NCBI GenBank assembly: GCA_964347835.1
Contig: CAYFZR010000017.1
Span: forward strand, 1 to 10,839
From: CAYFZR01 sp964347835 [NCBI: uncultured archaeon]
GTDB taxonomy: Archaea; CAYFZR01
DNA: 10,839 bases
Reading direction: 5' to 3'
Shown here: in pieces, positions 1-6,320 of the stretch
Position numbering within the stretch: position 1 is the first letter of the stretch
How the letters are laid out: each line of letters begins with the position of its first letter
Translations under genes and position numbers: made by a program
Notes under the pieces: model-generated
Databases searched by the model: none
Seen by the model: the letters and a program-made list of their open reading frames with translations, nothing else
Told to the model about the DNA's origin: nothing

Positions 1-2
1 CC

Positions 3-575
3 TTCGAGGCTATCCTAGATATCGCTCTTATTACGGACTCGAAAGATCCTTTTGCAATAGCTGAGACAATGATGAATCATTCTAACACACCAATGATGGG
101 ATGTGAACATGCTCCTTTAACCGCGGCTGCCTTGATGGCCGCTTTGAAGAATGAGGGTTCATTAAACATTGGAGAAAGGCAGATAATTGAGGCAATGGAA
201 AGGGCACGTAATATGGCTATATCTGGATACTGTGGATTGGCTGGCGTTTGCGGAGTTGCTATTGGAATGGGTACAGCTTTCAGCGTTATTCTTGGTGCAA
301 GCTGTCCAAAAGATGTTGAGACTTCTATTACCATGCATGCTGTAGGTAGAGTGATTGAAGCCATTGCAAACGAAACCGGTCCCTGTTGCTGTAAAAATTT
401 TGTGAGGATTGCTTTGGGAATAGGATTTAACTCAGTTAAGGAGTATTTAGGGGTAAAACTGCCCATTCGTCGTGATAAGATCTCCTGTTCTTTTAGCAAG
501 CGGCACCCTCACGGCTGCAGAGGTTCTAAATGCCTGTATTTCCCTAAAAAATTGGGTGAGTTTAATGAAGGCTGA
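3..575 (+). CDS. DUF5714 domain protein, 5' end missing
   Basis: The reading frame is open from base 3, so the gene begins outside the window; the in-frame ATG at 69 lies inside the domain and is not taken as the start. The translation shows the DUF5714 pattern: a DP...IAETMMNH stretch, then PMMGCEHAPLTAAALM, a Gly/Ala-rich stretch (YCGLAGVCGVAIGMGTAF), a Cys triplet (CCCKNFVRIALG), and a C-terminal Cys-rich tail (CSFS...C.GSKCLYFP). The family is common in methanogens and some anaerobic bacteria and has no firmly established function. The many cysteines and the His in the CEHA motif suggest metal or cluster binding, which is inference. The last bases overlap the start of the following winged-helix gene, so the two are probably co-transcribed. 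Family assignment is from motif recall, not a search. Confidence 0.75.
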   Translation, partial: FEAILDIALITDSKDPFAIAETMMNHSNTPMMGCEHAPLTAAALMAALKNEGSLNIGERQIIEAMERARNMAISGYCGLAGVCGVAIGMGTAFSVILGASCPKDVETSITMHAVGRVIEAIANETGPCCCKNFVRIALGIGFNSVKEYLGVKLPIRRDKISCSFSKRHPHGCRGSKCLYFPKKLGEFNEG

Positions 576-918
576 TTTAGAAGACGTTCACGAAAGATGG
601 AAAGAGAGGATGAGGGAAGAAGGAAGGTTAAAAGATCCAAAGACAGATCATTATTTAATGTTTATAGCAACTCAAAACAAAATAAGAAGGGATATTCTGG
701 AATTTATTTGTGAAAAAAAGAAAAATTTCAATGAAATTAAGAAGAACTTTGATACAAATGATTTCCAGATAAAATATCATCTTGATATTTTGGAGAATGC
801 TTTATTTTTGGAGAAAATAGAAGATAAGGGTGATAAGTACTATCTTCTTACGCCACGTGGACTTTTATTCGTTTTATATATCATGAAGGTGGAGTTCGCA
901 TCTAACAGCAATGGATAA
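565..918 (+). CDS. small winged-helix (ArsR-like) DNA-binding protein
   Basis: A 117-residue protein. The ATG at 565 is chosen because it overlaps the end of the DUF5714 gene (stop 573-575) and follows a GGGTGAG sequence at 554-560. A longer frame exists upstream, but it would overlap most of the conserved tail of the preceding gene. Residues about 35-110 give a winged-helix pattern: helix IRRDILEFICEKK, helix FNEIKKNF, recognition helix DFQIKYHLDILENA, then a beta wing ending in YYLLTPRG. The IKYHLDILE segment is typical of ArsR/MarR-like archaeal regulators. The N-terminal 25 residues are strongly charged. No metal-binding cysteines are seen. Overlap with the DUF5714 gene suggests it regulates or senses for that protein; this is inference. 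Confidence 0.7.
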   Translation: MKADLEDVHERWKERMREEGRLKDPKTDHYLMFIATQNKIRRDILEFICEKKKNFNEIKKNFDTNDFQIKYHLDILENALFLEKIEDKGDKYYLLTPRGLLFVLYIMKVEFASNSNG

Positions 919-984
919 AGCGATAGCCATAAATTCTTTTGTTTTAACAGACATTTAACCTTCCATAAACAAAGAAAGAAAATT

Positions 985-1809
985 TTACAACCCAAGAACG
1001 TCAAAAGAACTGTAGATCTTTCCTGTCTTCCCAATGGAGTTTACGTATCTAATAGCCTTTAATGCTCCGTTAGCGAAGGCTCTTCTGCTATGGGCGCGAT
1101 GAATAAACTCTATTCTTTCTCCAGGTCCAGCGAATAATACAGTATGCTCTCCTACTATGTCTCCCGCTCGAATAGCATGGAATCCTATATCTCCTTTGCC
1201 TCTTTCTCCAACAACCCCCTTCTGTCTACCAAATATACCGTCTTTATCCAGATCTCTTCCAAGTACTTGGGCTATTATCTCTCCAGCCCTTACTGCGGTA
1301 CCGCTTGGAGCATCTATCTTGTGTTTATGATGTGTCTCTGTTATCTCGATGTCGTAATCGTCTCCCAAGACCTTGGCTAACTCTCCTGTCATCTTGAAGA
1401 ACAGGTTTACTCCAACAGCCATGTTCGGTGAAATGACGGCTGAGACACCTGATTCTTTTATTTCTTTCTCCATTATCTCCCTTTGTTCAGGTGTGAATCC
1501 TGTTGTACCCACTACAAGATTTACCCCTGCATTACAAGATTTTTTTACAGTTTCTACCGCTGCATGAGCATTTGTAAAATCTACCAAGACATCCACTTTG
1601 TTTTTTAATACGTTCAAAAGATCCTCCGACTTGTATACGTTAACTCCTATCTTCCCAAGACCAACTACTTCTCCTAGATCCTTTCCAATGTGCGGAGAGT
1701 CGTTACGCTCTACTCCCGCTGCTACCTGCATATCTTCTTGTTCATAAATCGTTCTTACCATCTCACTCCCCATGCGACCGCAACTTCCCGATACAACTAC
1801 ATTTATCAA
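985..1809 (-). CDS. dapB: 4-hydroxy-tetrahydrodipicolinate reductase
   Basis: DapB reduces 4-hydroxy-tetrahydrodipicolinate with NAD(P)H in the diaminopimelate/lysine pathway, in the cytoplasm. The 274-residue protein has the usual length and full motif set: Rossmann nucleotide motif GSCGRMG (8-14), GTTGFT (101-106), the catalytic segment ETHHKHKIDAPSGTA (158-172) with the His pair and Lys, and IGFHAIRAGDIVGEH (208-222). It ends in the typical DVLGL. The start codon is TTG at 1809, preceded by GGGGTGAG a few bases upstream. That TTG overlaps the TGA of the remnant frame upstream (TTGA), the usual sign of translational coupling. rps17e lies further upstream on the same strand. dapA, its usual partner, appears to be reduced to a remnant here, so the substrate-making step must come from another locus or enzyme. 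Confidence 0.95.
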   Translation of the reverse strand: MINVVVSGSCGRMGSEMVRTIYEQEDMQVAAGVERNDSPHIGKDLGEVVGLGKIGVNVYKSEDLLNVLKNKVDVLVDFTNAHAAVETVKKSCNAGVNLVVGTTGFTPEQREIMEKEIKESGVSAVISPNMAVGVNLFFKMTGELAKVLGDDYDIEITETHHKHKIDAPSGTAVRAGEIIAQVLGRDLDKDGIFGRQKGVVGERGKGDIGFHAIRAGDIVGEHTVLFAGPGERIEFIHRAHSRRAFANGALKAIRYVNSIGKTGKIYSSFDVLGL

Positions 1810-1935
1810 TTTCTCACCCCATCAAACTGATGGTTTTTAAAAGATTTTTCAATTTTTCCACATTCTCCGAGGATACCTACTTCCATTACATCTTTAATGG
1901 GTGTAATAAGAGTAGTTATTGCGCCCCCTCCTCAT
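1806..1935 (-). pseudogene. dapA: probable dapA remnant (internal deletion plus frameshift)
   Basis: Between rps17e and dapB a minus-strand frame reads GAITTLITPIKD, matching the conserved DapA N-terminus (usual pattern M-x-x-G-x-x-x-A-x-V-T-P-F). It runs directly into VMEVGILGECGKIEKSF, which resembles the DapA C-terminus (family pattern P-V-K-x-A-L-x-x-x-G...G-x-x-R-x-P-L). The frame then ends at a TGA overlapping the dapB TTG. About 250 residues of the barrel, including the Schiff-base lysine, are absent. The ATG at 1935 is one base out of frame with ITTLITP; removing one base from the GGGGGC run would give MRRGAITTLITP, exactly the family spacing. The rps17e-dapA-dapB order known from methanogens supports the call. 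The N-terminal match is clearer than the C-terminal one. A chance peptide or an assembly error is possible. Confidence 0.5.
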
Positions 1936-1995
1936 TAAACCATTCAACTAATGATCATATGGGTAAAACGGTTTTCTATAAAGAATGAAATACCG

Positions 1996-2199
1996 TTACT
2001 GTATTGCCGTAGATTTTTCCTTTGTCTTTATCTTTGTTATATATCCGGCGACTCTGTTCCTAACCGTCCTACTATTTATGTTTGTAAGTTTCTCCACCAA
2101 AACCTTGTTGTTTTCGAAACTCTCCGTAAATGAATCTCCGTGTTCCTTTAATAACTCGTTAGCTATCCTTTTCATAAACCCTGGTCTTACTCTACCCAA
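1996..2199 (-). CDS. rps17e: small ribosomal subunit protein eS17
   Basis: eS17 is a small basic protein of the archaeal/eukaryotic 30S/40S subunit. The 67-residue product has the family signature throughout: GRVRPGFMKRIANELLKEH, a FTESFENNKVLV stretch and NSRTVRNRVAGYITKIK. The start is the TTG at 2199: it gives the family's typical N-terminus (M-G-R-[VI]-[RK]-P) and is preceded at the right distance by GAGGTGA (2204-2210, minus strand). An upstream ATG at 2250 would add 17 non-conserved residues and place the SD inside the gene. It heads a minus-strand group with the dapA remnant and dapB. A weak AT-rich box at 2232-2239 lies about 30 bases upstream of the start and could be its TATA element. 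Confidence 0.93.
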   Translation of the reverse strand: MGRVRPGFMKRIANELLKEHGDSFTESFENNKVLVEKLTNINSRTVRNRVAGYITKIKTKEKSTAIQ

Positions 2200-2353
2200 T
2201 ATTTCACCTCTGGAAGAGTTTATCTTCTTATTTATTAATGTTTTCGTCAATCCTTACTAATAGGAATTGTGGTTCTAACCTAAGAATGGTATTACTATTC
2301 ATCAAACAACTAATCAAAAAAAGGAGTTGAAGAAAAGGTGCAAAAGGGGGAGT

Positions 2354-2426
2354 GAGGGCGTCGAAAGTCACAAAAAAGAATCTATGTACATCCCAATCGT
2401 GGTGGAGAGAGAGGACGCCCTCTACA
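2354..2426. ncRNA. candidate structured RNA, GC-rich 9-bp stem
   Basis: GAGGGCGTC (2354-2362) and GACGCCCTC (2414-2422) form a perfect 9-bp GC-rich stem enclosing 51 bases in an otherwise AT-rich gap. On the plus strand the stem is followed after one base by ACA (2424-2426), as in single-hairpin archaeal H/ACA guide RNAs, but I could not find a convincing upper stem or kink-turn. On the minus strand a TATA-like AAATATAT (2441-2448) sits about 25 bases before the stem start. A T7 run follows near 2315-2321, which would suit a transcript in that direction. Orientation is therefore undecided. It is not a tRNA: there is no T-arm consensus. Confidence 0.3.
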
Positions 2427-2507
2427 TTAATTCGTCAATCATATATTTGTACTTTTCTATTTGTGAGTAATAACCGAAATATCATAAAAGTTAAATTCAT
2501 CACCAGA

Positions 2508-2515
2508 TTTATAGG
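2508..2515 (+). promoter_or_regulatory. TATA box for kae1
   Basis: TTTATAGG is centred about 27 bases before the kae1 ATG at 2539. No SD sequence precedes that ATG, so transcription probably starts at or next to the start codon and gives a leaderless mRNA, which is common in archaea. Confidence 0.5.
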
Positions 2516-2538
2516 TCTAAAAAAATCAAGATACCAAT

Positions 2539-3522
2539 ATGATCTGTCTCGGAATAGAAGGTACGGCAGAAAAACTTGGCGTTGGAATCGTAGAGGGTAG
2601 TGGAAAAATACTGGCAAACTTAGGCAGACAATTCCTCCCTCCAGTAGGAGGTATACACCCAAGGGAGGCTTCTCAACATCATTCTCATTACTTACCTGAG
2701 TTGTTAAAAAATGCAATAAAAAAAGCTGAGATAAATCCCGGGGAAATAGACCTAGTTTCTTTCCCAAAAGGTCCGGGTTTAGGTCCTTGCCTTAGGACAG
2801 TTGCTACCGCCGCGAGATCCATATCTCTTCTATTGGACATACCCATAGTCGGAGTAAATCATTGCATCGCGCATATAGAGATAGGAATATTAAGAACTGG
2901 TCTGAAGGATCCTGTAACCCTATACGTAAGCGGTGCCAATACACAGGTGATTGCATATGCCGGCAAAAGGTATCGAGTGTTTGGCGAAACTTTAGACGTC
3001 GGAGTGGGCAACTTCTTAGATAAGTTTGGGAGAGAGGTAGGCTTACCCCACCCGGGAGGGCCTAAGATAGAGGAACTTGCTAAAAAAGGAGAAGAATACG
3101 TTGAACTTCCTTACACGGTAAAAGGTATGGACCTCTCCTTCTCTGGTCTTCTTACCGCGTCTTTAAAGTTACATGAAAAAGGTTTGAGACTGGAGAATAT
3201 CTGTTATAGCATACAGGAGACTGCCTTTGCCATGCTCACAGAGGTTACAGAAAGAGCCGTGGCGCATTGCAAGAAAAAAGAGGTTTTACTTTGCGGTGGA
3301 GTAGCTTCGAACAAAAGACTGCAGGAAATGATCAGAACGATGTGCAAGGGTCAGGGTGTAAAGTTTGGTGTTCCTGAGAGAGACCTTGCCGTAGATAACG
3401 GCGCAATGATTGCGTGGCTCGGTATATTGTACGGCAAAAGCGGTATTAAATATAGCATAGAAGAAACTACGGTTGATCAGAAGTATAGGACGGACGAGGT
3501 TGACGTCCTCTGGAGAGAATAA
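2539..3522 (+). CDS. kae1: tRNA N6-adenosine threonylcarbamoyltransferase Kae1 (KEOPS)
   Basis: Kae1 transfers the threonylcarbamoyl group from TC-AMP to A37 of ANN-decoding tRNAs, as the catalytic subunit of the KEOPS complex. The 327-residue protein covers the whole ASKHA-fold domain. Visible motifs include GIEGTAEKLGVGI at the N-terminus, SFPKGPGLGPCLR (74-86), metal-binding NHCIAHIE with His108 and His112, YVSGANTQVI (129-138), DVGVGNFLDKFGREVGLPHPGG (153-174), LLCGGVASNKRL (250-261), and AVDNGAMIAW (284-293) with the metal ligand Asp286. In many euryarchaea Kae1 is fused to the Bud32 kinase; here the protein ends with the Kae1 domain and no kinase follows, so Bud32 must be encoded elsewhere. 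A leaderless start is likely. A tRNA-Thr carrying U36-A37, the classic substrate context, lies in the same window. Confidence 0.95.
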   Translation: MICLGIEGTAEKLGVGIVEGSGKILANLGRQFLPPVGGIHPREASQHHSHYLPELLKNAIKKAEINPGEIDLVSFPKGPGLGPCLRTVATAARSISLLLDIPIVGVNHCIAHIEIGILRTGLKDPVTLYVSGANTQVIAYAGKRYRVFGETLDVGVGNFLDKFGREVGLPHPGGPKIEELAKKGEEYVELPYTVKGMDLSFSGLLTASLKLHEKGLRLENICYSIQETAFAMLTEVTERAVAHCKKKEVLLCGGVASNKRLQEMIRTMCKGQGVKFGVPERDLAVDNGAMIAWLGILYGKSGIKYSIEETTVDQKYRTDEVDVLWRE

Positions 3523-3541
3523 TGCAGCGTGGCTCGCTGCA
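3523..3541 (+). terminator. hairpin immediately after kae1
   Basis: TGCAGCG (3523-3529) and CGCTGCA (3535-3541) form a perfect 7-bp stem with a 5-base loop, starting directly at the stop codon. No T tract follows at once, only an AT-rich stretch from about 3551. It may act as a 3' end or RNA stability element rather than a bacterial-type terminator. Confidence 0.4.
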
Positions 3542-3618
3542 CCTGCAATCTTATAAAAATTTATTTTATAACGGCACAAGAGAGTCCTTTTCTACTCTAA
3601 ATTCTATATGGGGGTTTA

Positions 3619-3680
3619 GAAAGGGGGTAATAAGGTAAGATAGGATAAAGTCAGTATAAAATGTATTTTAACCCCCTTTC
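3619..3680. repeat. 10-bp perfect inverted repeat in convergent gap
   Basis: GAAAGGGGGT (3619-3628) and ACCCCCTTTC (3671-3680) are perfect complements around a 42-base AT-rich centre. A smaller pair, TCTAAA and TTTAGA, lies just before it. The position between two converging genes (kae1 and the small membrane protein) suits a shared 3' element or a small RNA. The rest of 3542-3706 shows no gene. Confidence 0.4.
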
Positions 3681-3706
3681 AGTATAATATTAAATAATAC
3701 CCACTT

Positions 3707-3997
3707 CTAAGGTAAAAATCCTCGATAAGTTATGCCGATGTAAACCATTGTAATACCAAGAGCAAATACGGCTAGACCTATGAAAAATTCTGAGGCTCCG
3801 CCTGATTTCTTGCTAGCATCTACAAGTGATTCCAAAGAAAAGTGCAAACAAACCAGCGCGGATATTATGCAAGTCCAAAAAAATAATGTGACGCTTTTTA
3901 TCCATTGAGAGTATAACAACGCAAAGAAAAGTAAACCAATCACCAGCATTAAAAAGGTGAAATCATCATCAACCCTCTTCTTTCTCCTTCTAGGCAT
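3707..3997 (-). CDS. small membrane protein, three predicted membrane segments
   Basis: A 96-residue protein of unrecognised family. A very basic N-terminus (MPRRRKKR) is followed by hydrophobic segments at about residues 14-29 (FLMLVIGLLFFALLY), 34-55 (KSVTLFFWTCIISALVCLHF) and 70-91 (FFIGLAVFALGITMVYIGI). A polar linker SLESLVDASKKSGG separates the second and third. The basic N-terminus predicts that end in the cytoplasm. The ATG at 3997 has a GAGGGT SD-like sequence just upstream, and a TATA-like element at 4030-4042 lies about 35 bases upstream, a good fit for transcription of this gene. The neighbouring glycosyltransferase is divergent. No function can be assigned. Confidence 0.65.
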   Translation of the reverse strand: MPRRRKKRVDDDFTFLMLVIGLLFFALLYSQWIKSVTLFFWTCIISALVCLHFSLESLVDASKKSGGASEFFIGLAVFALGITMVYIGITYRGFLP

Positions 3998-4029
3998 AAC
4001 TTTACCCTCAAAAACCTTTGACCAAAAAC

Positions 4030-4042
4030 GATATATATATTT
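4030..4042. promoter_or_regulatory. symmetric TATA element in a divergent promoter
   Basis: The alternating AT run (ATATATATAT) is nearly palindromic and could bind TBP in either orientation. Its spacing fits the minus-strand membrane protein (about 35 bases to its ATG). It is too close to the plus-strand glycosyltransferase ATG at 4051 (about 10 bases), where start selection at the usual 25-base distance would fall inside the gene. Confidence 0.4.
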
Positions 4043-4050
4043 AGTGCCCT

Positions 4051-5301
4051 ATGGAGAAAATTCAGGGATCAAATATTAAGGAAACATTTCTTAAAAAGGA
4101 GTTATTAGATCAAATAGAGAAAATAAAACCCATAGATATTTTAGTAGGAATAAGCGCGAAGAATGTTGAATCAACCATCGTGCATGTAATGAATGTGGTG
4201 AGTTTAGGTCTCATGGAATTCTTTCCTGATTACAACAATCTGGTCGTCGTTTCCGATGGATTCTCCACAGACAGGACATTTGAACTGGCTGATTTATTCG
4301 GACTGCCTGAGAAAATAAATAAAATAGTTACTGAAGATCACGGAAATTCAGGAAAAGGATGCGGAATAAAGACTATATTTGAGATTGCTTCGCTTTCTGA
4401 GGCAAAGACAGTCGTCACGGTAGACGGTGATTTATTCAGCATAAAACCAGATTGGATTCAAAACCTAGTTCAGCCTTCCATCTATGGTAGGGCAGATTTG
4501 ATAGTTCCTTTTTATGTGAGAGACAAATACGACGGTGTCATCACAAATAATCTTGCATATCCATACACGAGATCGCTCTATGGAGTGGGAGTGAGACAAC
4601 CTATAGGCGGAGAATATGGTCTATCTCGTGAAATGGTTAACCTTCTAAGAAAGCATCCAATGTTCCCGAATCATTTTGGGATTGATATTTTTATGACCAC
4701 CGTCGCTTCAGGGGAGCATATGAACATAAGCGAGGCTCTACTGGGCTTGAAGATTCATGAATCCACCACAAAATACCTAGAACCGGGAAAACATCTTATA
4801 CCTATGTTCAGACAGGTAGTAGGCTCGATGTTCGATTTGACGGAATACTATCAAGAAGAGTGGAAGACGCACACGCATAGAAGAAAGGTACAAAGAAGAA
4901 TTGGAAGATACTACGGACAAAGACCTGTTCCTGTTAAAGTAGACTTGGAAAAGATTACCGGAACATACAAGACTGATTATTTAAATTATAGAGATTTGTG
5001 TGCAAATATCCTGCCTGAAGAATTATTCAAAGAAGTGGAGAAAAATGTGAATTCTGAAATACCAACTTTTGGGGCTAGGGCTTGGGCAAAGACCGTATTT
5101 ACCATGGCAAGCAAACATAAGAGTGCAGAAAAGGGTAAAAAGCCCCTCATTCTGGATGCATTGAGAGTTTTATGGCTTGCTAGATATGCCAGCTACGTTG
5201 TTGAGACAGAAGGAATGGACATCGATGATGCAGAAGGTGTTATAGAGGAGCAAGCAAGGGTATTTGAGGACGAAAAAGATTACTTTATCTCTATTTATTA
5301 A
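4051..5301 (+). CDS. GT-A glycosyltransferase, glucosyl-/mannosyl-3-phosphoglycerate synthase-like
   Basis: A 416-residue nucleotide-sugar glycosyltransferase. The N-terminal GT-A fold shows DILVGISAKN (29-38), the NDGSTD-like VVVSDGFSTDRT (65-76), HGNSGKGCGIK (97-107, the substrate-loop GKG seen in GT78/GT81 enzymes) and the metal-binding DxD-type VDGDLFSIKPDWI (124-136). Then come KYDGVITNNLAYP (159-171), VRQPIGGEYGLS (181-192) and GIDIFMT (210-216). The YDGxITN and RQPIGG blocks match proteins related to glucosyl-3-phosphoglycerate synthase (GT81), which make precursors of the compatible solutes glucosyl- or mannosylglycerate. Sugar donor and acceptor cannot be read from the sequence. The C-terminal 150 residues are charged and helical. 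There is no signal peptide or membrane segment, and no phosphatase partner is adjacent. No SD precedes the ATG, and no other start lies before the fold. Confidence 0.75.
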   Translation: MEKIQGSNIKETFLKKELLDQIEKIKPIDILVGISAKNVESTIVHVMNVVSLGLMEFFPDYNNLVVVSDGFSTDRTFELADLFGLPEKINKIVTEDHGNSGKGCGIKTIFEIASLSEAKTVVTVDGDLFSIKPDWIQNLVQPSIYGRADLIVPFYVRDKYDGVITNNLAYPYTRSLYGVGVRQPIGGEYGLSREMVNLLRKHPMFPNHFGIDIFMTTVASGEHMNISEALLGLKIHESTTKYLEPGKHLIPMFRQVVGSMFDLTEYYQEEWKTHTHRRKVQRRIGRYYGQRPVPVKVDLEKITGTYKTDYLNYRDLCANILPEELFKEVEKNVNSEIPTFGARAWAKTVFTMASKHKSAEKGKKPLILDALRVLWLARYASYVVETEGMDIDDAEGVIEEQARVFEDEKDYFISIY

Positions 5302-5308
5302 TTTTTTT
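5302..5308 (+). terminator. T7 tract after the glycosyltransferase
   Basis: A run of seven T directly after the TAA stop fits the oligo-T terminators used by archaeal RNA polymerase. It sits in a 13-base gap before the end of the converging methyltransferase gene. Confidence 0.5.
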
Positions 5309-5314
5309 ACTACT

Positions 5315-5872
5315 CTATCCTCTATATCTATTAGTTTTTTTCACTACTCCTATTCCCGCTACGTCTTCAACTTTCATATTCCACACTTGAATGTCTTTTA
5401 GACCTGTGTATTCTAAAATTTTTCTGAAATTGCCTTTTGAAATACTTTTTTCTAAAATTGTTACGATCAATAATGCGTCTTCCTGACAAACTCTTACCAT
5501 CTCTCTCAAAGTAATCAAAGGATCTTCTACGTTTTGTAGTAACGTAAAAGAAAACAATTTAGTGAAAATGTTATCCTTAAAGGGTAGAAAATCAGAATCT
5601 GCTAAAACCAGATGGACGTTATGATTTGCTAACCTTTTTCTGGCGATATCAATCATTTTTTTAGAAATATCTACTCCAAAAACTCTATTTGGTTTGGGAA
5701 GTTTTTCTAAAAATAAACCAGTCCCACAGCCTAAATCTAAAATAACATCGTATGGATTTACTCTGACTTTTTTAAGTATCTCAGAGTACTTTTCATTCTG
5801 GATTTCTCTGTATCTCCTATCATATAACCAAGCAGTCTCGTTATATCTATATCTCAATACTCTTTTTTCCAT
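5315..5872 (-). CDS. class I SAM-dependent methyltransferase
   Basis: A 185-residue cytoplasmic protein with the Rossmann-like methyltransferase fold (Methyltransf_11/25 type). Motif I is VILDLGCGTG (43-52), the acidic end of strand 2 is VFGVDIS (64-70) with Asp68 expected to bind the SAM ribose, motif III is LADSDFLPFKDNIF (90-103), and motif IV is LFSFTLLQNVEDP (106-118). The N-terminal YNETAWLYDRRYREIQ resembles the start of UbiE-like proteins. It is shorter than most small-molecule methyltransferases of this group, with a reduced C-terminal cap. The substrate is unknown. A TATA-like GATATAAAAAA about 28 bases upstream of the ATG suggests a leaderless transcript. The gene is divergent from the 87-residue protein and convergent with the glycosyltransferase. 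Confidence 0.85.
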   Translation of the reverse strand: MEKRVLRYRYNETAWLYDRRYREIQNEKYSEILKKVRVNPYDVILDLGCGTGLFLEKLPKPNRVFGVDISKKMIDIARKRLANHNVHLVLADSDFLPFKDNIFTKLFSFTLLQNVEDPLITLREMVRVCQEDALLIVTILEKSISKGNFRKILEYTGLKDIQVWNMKVEDVAGIGVVKKTNRYRG

Positions 5873-5888
5873 AGAATTAATAACTAAT

Positions 5889-5920
5889 ACTTTTTTTATA
5901 TCATTATGGATATTTATATA
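5889..5920. promoter_or_regulatory. divergent promoter region
   Basis: The 62-base gap between the methyltransferase (minus) and the 87-residue protein (plus) holds two TATA-like elements: TTTTTATATC at about 5889-5899 and TTTATATAC at about 5912-5920. The first fits both the minus-strand gene (28 bases to its ATG) and the plus-strand gene (TSS near 5922, then a GGGTGGG leader). The second suits neither gene as well. Confidence 0.4.
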
Positions 5921-5934
5921 CGGGTGGGTATAGG

Positions 5935-6198
5935 ATGAGTCTTGAGGTATTTCGCAAATTTTTGAGAGAAATCGGCGTCTATAATAGATTAAACGTGAGA
6001 GAAGAAGAAGAACTTTTTAGAGATGTTATACGGATTTTTGGCGTGATAGGGTCTCACGAATGCGAACACCTAGAAAAAATGCTAGAAGATCCTTATTATA
6101 GAGAATCAATCAAAAGATTTGTTTTGGACGCGCTAAGGCTATTGAAAAAAGTTGACAGGGAAGAGCAAAAGAAAGAGAAAATGCGAATATACGCATGA
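5935..6198 (+). CDS. small helical protein, unknown function
   Basis: An 87-residue protein with no recognised family. The sequence predicts almost all alpha-helix: VFRKFLREIGVYNRL, NVREEEELFRDVIRIFGVIG, CEHLEKMLEDPYYRESIKRFVLDALRLLKKV, ending in a highly charged tail rich in Lys and Glu. There is one Cys and one His pair (HECEH, 41-45), which might bind a metal, but a single such site is weak evidence. A GGGTGGG sequence at 5923-5929 precedes the ATG at a workable SD distance. It lies between the divergent methyltransferase and tRNA-Thr, with no operon partner. Coding is supported by codon pattern and the promoter, not by homology. Confidence 0.6.
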   Translation: MSLEVFRKFLREIGVYNRLNVREEEELFRDVIRIFGVIGSHECEHLEKMLEDPYYRESIKRFVLDALRLLKKVDREEQKKEKMRIYA

Positions 6199-6204
6199 GA
6201 ACAA

Positions 6205-6213
6205 GTTTATATT
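6205..6213 (+). promoter_or_regulatory. TATA box for tRNA-Thr
   Basis: GTTTATATT is centred about 39 bases upstream of the first tRNA base. It predicts a start near 6235 and a leader of about a dozen bases removed by RNase P. Confidence 0.5.
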
Positions 6214-6247
6214 AAGGTTGACATTATTTTAATGAATTATTTCACGG

Positions 6248-6320
6248 GCCTTGGTGGCTTAGCAGGTAGAGCGCCTGCTTGGTAAGCAGGAGGTCGCGGG
6301 TTCAAATCCCGCCCAAGGCT
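6248..6320 (+). tRNA. tRNA-Thr (anticodon GGU)
   Basis: A complete 73-base cloverleaf. The acceptor stem is GCCTTGG (6248-6254) with CCAAGGC (6313-6319), and the discriminator is U73 (6320), typical of archaeal tRNA-Thr. The D stem is GCTT/GAGC, the anticodon stem CCTGC/GCAGG with loop TTGGTAA, anticodon GGT at 6281-6283, and the T arm GCGGG/CCCGC with loop TTCAAAT. There is no intron and no encoded CCA. U36-A37 is the context for t6A37, the product of the Kae1/KEOPS enzyme encoded in this window. A T-rich stretch (6320-6327) directly downstream is the likely terminator. Confidence 0.97.

Noticed and set aside
77-499. 140-codon open frame on the minus strand opposite the DUF5714 gene
   Set aside because: It is the antisense shadow of a gene with clear family motifs; its own translation shows no recognisable pattern.
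985-1034. 64-codon open frame running from the dapB 3' end to the winged-helix gene (minus, 840-1034)
   Set aside because: It overlaps both genes in other frames and has no start signal.
1985-2260. Hydrophobic plus-strand open frame that could look like a membrane protein
   Set aside because: It is antisense to rps17e, whose identity is certain; the hydrophobicity comes from reading Lys/Glu-rich codons in reverse.
2435-2767. 110-codon minus-strand open frame at the start of kae1
   Set aside because: It overlaps the conserved kae1 N-terminus, has no SD and no recognisable motif.
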